Source of the DNA: Promethearchaeia archaeon
Lineage (GTDB): Archaea; Asgardarchaeota; Lokiarchaeia; Sigyniarchaeales; SOKP01
NCBI GenBank assembly: GCA_029856155.1
Contig: JAHQWL010000050.1
Span: forward strand, 1 to 38,598
Direction: 5' to 3'
DNA length: 38,598 nucleotides
In this document: in pieces, positions 34,954-38,598 of the stretch
How positions within the stretch are numbered: position 1 is the stretch's first letter
How the letters are laid out: each line of letters begins with the position of its first letter
Made by a program: the position numbers and the translations under genes
Notes under the pieces: generated by a model
Database searches by the model: none
What the model saw: only the letters and a program-made list of their open reading frames with translations
Told to the model about the DNA's origin: nothing

Positions 34954-35106
34954 TTAATCCTTTTCATGAATTTCAGAAGGTTTTACGCCATCAAACAATT
35001 CTAATTTTAAAAATTTAACCTTTTTTTGACATTGAGGACAATAGTAATATCCTGGTTCCTTGTTTTCAAAATGAAAACCACATTCTTTACAAACAGCGTA
35101 AAACAT
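34954..35106 (-). CDS. 50-residue zinc-ribbon protein A
   Basis: The frame from ATG 35106 to TAA 34954 encodes exactly 50 residues. It is a rubrerythrin/rubredoxin-like zinc ribbon with two knuckles, CKEC (6-9) and CPQC (23-26), spaced by 13 residues, and a conserved NKEPGYYYCPQC block. The C-terminal half is basic then acidic. It is paralogous to the next gene upstream (same length, about half identical). It lies in one leftward operon with AlaX. The role is unknown; such ribbons often act as small RNA- or protein-binding adaptors. Confidence 0.85.
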   Translation of the reverse strand: MFYAVCKECGFHFENKEPGYYYCPQCQKKVKFLKLELFDGVKPSEIHEKD

Positions 35107-35132
35107 ATAATAAAGAAAATTTAATATGATAT

Positions 35133-35285
35133 TTAATTTATCTCTTGAAGTTTATTAGGCTTAGCACCACAAAAAGCTTCAAACTTAAGAAACTTCATTT
35201 CTTTGGAACAATTAGGACAAAAATATTTCCCTGGTTCCTTATTTTCGAAGGAATATCCACATTCTTTGCATACTACTGCTTTCAT
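35133..35285 (-). CDS. 50-residue zinc-ribbon protein B
   Basis: The frame from ATG 35285 to TAA 35133 encodes 50 residues. CKEC (6-9) and CPNC (23-26) have the same spacing as protein A, with shared CKECG, FENKEPG and KFLKxE blocks. It has one additional Cys at 39 (FCGAKP) where protein A has Asp. Protein A starts 26 bases further on. The two arose by tandem duplication and are retained as intact frames, so they are real genes despite their size. Confidence 0.85.
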   Translation of the reverse strand: MKAVVCKECGYSFENKEPGKYFCPNCSKEMKFLKFEAFCGAKPNKLQEIN

Positions 35286-35466
35286 ACTATAAATTACTTT
35301 AATAATCTTTTAATAAGTTCTTATTATGAATTAGAAATTGGATAAATATTGGTTAAATTTAAAATATGTGTCGTAAAAAAAATGAATAAATAATAAGTCT
35401 TATATAATTATTTATACGGATTTAGTATAACTTTGTAAATTTAGAAAGTTAAATAAGGGAAAATAT

Positions 35467-36504
35467 ATGAAGTTTGTTGAAGTAGCGGGTACTAAATTTG
35501 AAGTTAAAAATGGATTTCTTGATTTAGTTCTTTTAGAAATAAAAGATATTAATGAAATACAAGGATTATCAAAACTAAAAGATTTAAAGAATTTAGAATT
35601 AAGCTCAAATCAAATAGCTGTAATTAGAGGGCTAGATAACTTAACTGAGTTAGAAATCTTAAATTTAGGGAACAATGATATAGTTGAAATAAAGGGATTA
35701 GAAAAATTAAAAAAACTCAAGATTCTTCATCTTATAAGTAACCAGTTAACAGAGATAAAAGGTTTAGAGAATTTAAGAAATTTAGAAGAATTATATTTAA
35801 GGGGAAATCAGATAACAGAGTTAAAAGGTTTAGAGAATTTAACCTCCTTAAAGAGGCTTGATCTTTCTTGGAATGACATAACAGAAATCAGGGGCTTTAA
35901 TACTTTAACAAATCTTGAAGTATTATGGATTGCGGGAAATAAGGTAGAAAAAATCAAAAATTTTGAAAAGTTAGAGAAACTTGAAGTGTTAAATCTTGCT
36001 GGAAATCAGATTAAGAGTATTGAAGGGTTGGAGAGTCTAAAGAAGCTCAAATCTCTTTACTTAAATAATAATTTAATTCAAGATATTCATAGCCTAAATA
36101 CTTTAGAAAATTTGGAGACATTATGGCTAAATAATAACCAAATTTCAACTATTGGAGGTTTAGATAATTGCGAAGCCCTAAGAATTCTAAATTTAAAACA
36201 AAACAATTTAAGCCAGATAAAAGGATTATATTCTTTGAATAGATTAGAAAATCTTTTTCTTTCAGAGAATAATATTGGAGAAATTAAAGGTCTTGAAACG
36301 CTAACTAAGTTAGAAACTCTCGATTTAGGTCAAAATCGCATAATTCAGATTAAAGGATTAGAATCTTTAATGAATTTAAAAGATTTATGGCTAGCGGATA
36401 ATTTAATCCCTCAAAAAATATTAGATGACTTAGGAGGATTAGATTCGGGTGGTTGTGCAAATGATCCCTTGAAATTTGTTCAATATAGTCTTGTTAATTT
36501 ATGA
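35467..36504 (+). CDS. SDS22-like leucine-rich-repeat protein
   Basis: A 345-residue cytosolic protein made almost wholly of 22-residue leucine-rich repeats, about 13 of them, with consensus GLexLtnLexLxLxxNxIxxIk. It is of the SDS22/protein phosphatase-1-regulator type. A short N-terminal cap (VEVAGTKFEVKNGFLDLVLL) and a C-terminal cap with two Gly/Cys residues (GGLDSGGCANDPLKF) close the solenoid. There is no signal peptide. It should be a protein-protein interaction scaffold; the partner is unknown. It lies between divergent and convergent neighbours with no operon partner. Confidence 0.92.
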   Translation: MKFVEVAGTKFEVKNGFLDLVLLEIKDINEIQGLSKLKDLKNLELSSNQIAVIRGLDNLTELEILNLGNNDIVEIKGLEKLKKLKILHLISNQLTEIKGLENLRNLEELYLRGNQITELKGLENLTSLKRLDLSWNDITEIRGFNTLTNLEVLWIAGNKVEKIKNFEKLEKLEVLNLAGNQIKSIEGLESLKKLKSLYLNNNLIQDIHSLNTLENLETLWLNNNQISTIGGLDNCEALRILNLKQNNLSQIKGLYSLNRLENLFLSENNIGEIKGLETLTKLETLDLGQNRIIQIKGLESLMNLKDLWLADNLIPQKILDDLGGLDSGGCANDPLKFVQYSLVNL

Positions 36505-36646
36505 TAGTTTTTTTAGAAATTTTATAAATGTTAAAAATAATAATACAAATCATATATCAAATTCAAGGTTAATTTAAAAATAGAAAAATTAATAAAAAAT
36601 TTAGAGTTTGATGTTTAAGATTATAGTTTTTTACCTTAAAAGATTT

Positions 36647-37075
36647 TTACTCTCCAAGTTCTTTTAAAACGTCCCCAACCATTCCATTAATTTCTCCATA
36701 TGCTATTGCATCTTGAAGATTCCCTTCAATCTGCAAGTCTCCACTCATATAAGCGCTAGTTGATTCAATTTCTCCAGAACCCATACCTGCCCATGTAGCA
36801 CTTGCTGCCTTCATGGTGACACTTGGATCTTCTGCTTCACCTTCAGCATACTCTACTTGTCCTTCTCCAAATTTTACCCAATATTTATAACCAACATCAG
36901 TCCATACAAATTGAACAAGGGTAAGATCCATATCTTCTACTTCTTCTTTTATATCTTCATTTTCAGTAGCAAGTTGTTTAAAAGCTTCACATAATAGAAG
37001 AGCATCAGAAGGTTTTCTTTCACCAGTTCCTTCTCTCATATCTTTTAACTTTTTTAGTAAATCATCACTAACCAT
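36647..37075 (-). CDS. SCP2-like sterol/lipid-binding domain protein
   Basis: A 142-residue single-domain protein. VEYAEGEAEDPSVTMKAAS followed by SAYMSGDLQIEGNLQDAIAY is the SCP-2 core (the G-DL-xxEGxLxDA strand-helix). SCP2 proteins bind lipids or acyl-CoA in a hydrophobic groove. It is cytosolic, with no leader. A cap of helices (LLLCEAFKQLATENEDI) precedes the core. No partner gene is adjacent. Confidence 0.82.
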   Translation of the reverse strand: MVSDDLLKKLKDMREGTGERKPSDALLLCEAFKQLATENEDIKEEVEDMDLTLVQFVWTDVGYKYWVKFGEGQVEYAEGEAEDPSVTMKAASATWAGMGSGEIESTSAYMSGDLQIEGNLQDAIAYGEINGMVGDVLKELGE

Positions 37076-37291
37076 TTTTTAAAACCACTTTTTTTATTTA
37101 TCTAACATTTTTAATTAAAAGATAATTAATTATATTTGGAATATTTTAAAAGTTTTTATTTATTCAACAACGCTTTATTTACGTTATTCAATACTATAGA
37201 TTGACCCAATGGGGAAATTATACTTTTTTAAAAAAAAAATCTACTTAAATATGAGGATTAATAAAAAAAAATAAAAATAAAGATTTTAAGA

Positions 37292-38377
37292 TTATAAACT
37301 TTGACCTATTACTTCAATACTGCCAGTTGATATAGAAATACCAAATGTGTACTTATTAGTTGCATCACCATAATCTCCAGAAGATATCACTCCACTTACC
37401 TTACTCATTCCACCAGATCCTAAGGGAGTATATGTGATAGAGCCCGTACTTACTGAACATGTAAATCGGGATCCTATTGTACTTAAAGAATCATCATATA
37501 TTACATCAATACTCCCAGTAGATGATCCTATAGTTCCTGTAATGTTAGCATTCATTTCTATGTATTGAAGGATTTGCAAATCAACACTCCCGGTGTCTGT
37601 GTGAAAATTCCAAGTACAATCTTTCATATATAACATATTATAACTTTTGATAGATATTGAACCAGTTGATACAGTTCCGATTAAATTGTCTCCAATAATA
37701 CATTGCGAAAAGTTTAAAGTAAGAGAGCCTGTGGATGTTGATGTAATTAATCCATGAGTAAAATTAGTTTTTTTAGCATATAGACTAATTGATCCTGTAC
37801 TAGTACTCAATCCTAACGTTCCATGAAAAGTTGTATCTTTCGCAGAATTTAGCACAATTGACCCAGTAGATGTACCTAAAGAAGTATTATTAACAACAAT
37901 ATTTTCGGGAACATTCAAATCTACCGCTCCTGTACTAGAAAATGCATTTATATCATAAATCACATCAGTTCTGAGAGTAACATCAATTGTTATTCGATGT
38001 GAAAGTCCAAAAATGAAAACAGGATTAAACTTTATATCAAGGTCAAACGATACAGGACTACTGTCATTATCCCATTCAATAAGATTAAAAAAATCTGAAT
38101 AAGATTTTCCAGCAACAAATCCTCCTACAATTTTAACATCTAAATCAACATACGCATAATAATCTGTTGGAGTTGTATTGTATTTAATATTTATTTGTCC
38201 AATATCAATATTGATATTTATTCTCTCTACTGATGTAGGAGCTTCTGGTTTATAAGAGTAAGAATCAGAATACCTATATTCTCCCCATGTTGCAGCTATC
38301 ACTACTCCGAATGCTGTTCCTCCAGTAACAATGCATGCAGCAACAATCATCAAAACAATATTAGTTTTCTTTTTCAA
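37292..38377 (-). CDS. Anchored surface protein with STGS repeats (DUF4097-like)
   Basis: A 361-residue protein with an N-terminal membrane helix (about 8-28), an exoplasmic region with a short beta-strand part, and about nine repeats of S/DTGS- or STGA-type hairpins (GAVDLNV, TGSIVLN, TGSISLY, TGSLTLNF, TGSISIKSY, TGSVDLQI, TGSIDVIY, TGSITYT, TGSIEVIG). It resembles the DUF4097 / adhesin-head beta-solenoid. No C-terminal anchor is seen. It runs leftward and alone; the 200-base spacer upstream (38378-38598) has no gene in the window. Confidence 0.78.
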   Translation of the reverse strand: MKKKTNIVLMIVAACIVTGGTAFGVVIAATWGEYRYSDSYSYKPEAPTSVERININIDIGQINIKYNTTPTDYYAYVDLDVKIVGGFVAGKSYSDFFNLIEWDNDSSPVSFDLDIKFNPVFIFGLSHRITIDVTLRTDVIYDINAFSSTGAVDLNVPENIVVNNTSLGTSTGSIVLNSAKDTTFHGTLGLSTSTGSISLYAKKTNFTHGLITSTSTGSLTLNFSQCIIGDNLIGTVSTGSISIKSYNMLYMKDCTWNFHTDTGSVDLQILQYIEMNANITGTIGSSTGSIDVIYDDSLSTIGSRFTCSVSTGSITYTPLGSGGMSKVSGVISSGDYGDATNKYTFGISISTGSIEVIGQSL

Positions 38378-38598
38378 TCAAATCACTTTCTTGTGTAATT
38401 TTAAACTATTTTTTAAGTTAATTTAGTTTTAACCAGTATTTAAATTAACTTTAGTCTGATCTTTATAAAATATACAGTATCAAAGGATTTTAAACTCTGA
38501 ATCCTAATGAACTGTAATTTATTCTATTTATTATTAAGCCTTAATTAATAGTTTGAAACATTATTTTTATAATAAATAAATATTTAATTATTTACCGC

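Noticed and set aside
1..38598. CRISPR arrays, tRNA or rRNA genes, insertion sequences
   Set aside because: No regularly spaced repeats, no tRNA T-loop/acceptor pairing, no rRNA-like conserved stretch and no transposase-like frame were noticed by eye.

Overview
The window looks like a chromosomal segment of an Asgard archaeon, most likely of the Lokiarchaeia (Promethearchaeota). It is strongly AT-rich and uses archaeal GGTGA-type ribosome binding sites. It carries a Longin-like plus small-GTPase-like protein, an adenosylcobalamin-dependent (class II) ribonucleotide reductase, a heliorhodopsin, and a redoxin whose active-site cysteine is replaced by an in-frame TGA, read here as selenocysteine. 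The lineage call is inference from gene content. No rRNA, tRNA, CRISPR array or insertion sequence was recognised.

Layout. 1-516: start of a leftward gene cut by the window edge. 820-3441: a multidomain protein (Longin-like, GTPase-like, helical repeats, nitrilase). 3578-5409: a deleted remnant of a membrane zinc-finger gene, its frameshifted full-length relative with about seven membrane segments, and a small membrane protein. 5473-9446: two leftward cell-surface genes (a type 1 periplasmic-binding-like protein with FN3 domains, and a beta-helix protein with a cytosolic zinc module). 9671-11338: an acyl-CoA ligase broken by one in-frame TAA. 11521-12207: a VapBC-like pair. 12307-14553: nrdJ. 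14981-15875: an MNT/HEPN toxin-antitoxin pair flanked by 35-bp direct repeats. 15990-18017: a DUF1295 membrane enzyme and a PH/GRAM-like protein with a probable 5' frameshift.

18154-34177 is dominated by three copies of a membrane left-handed beta-helix system. The first copy (18154-20821) has three separate genes. The second (28969-30798) has modules 1 and 2 fused and no module 3. The third (31342-34177) has modules 1 and 2 fused and module 3 overlapping. The modules resemble the membrane/hexapeptide C-terminal region of bacterial Pls/PosA-type peptide synthetases, here without adenylation or carrier domains in the same chain. A stand-alone adenylate-forming enzyme (25269-26909), a nitrilase-family amidase (20875-21675) and a zinc dehydrogenase (27819-28826) lie among or beside them. 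Between the copies are also UvsE, an FMN split-barrel protein, the putative selenoprotein redoxin with a structured 3' UTR, a DUF1761 protein, heliorhodopsin and a DUF6512-like protein.

34216-38377: AlaX with two 50-residue zinc-ribbon genes upstream in a leftward operon, an SDS22-like leucine-rich-repeat protein, an SCP2-like lipid-binding protein and an anchored surface protein with nine STGS-like repeats.

The strongest candidates for new biology are the repeated split/fused Pls-terminal-like membrane system, the Longin/GTPase/nitrilase fusion, the selenoprotein redoxin with its candidate SECIS, and the seven-membrane-segment protein with a zinc-finger tail that shares its tail with an unrelated surface protein.
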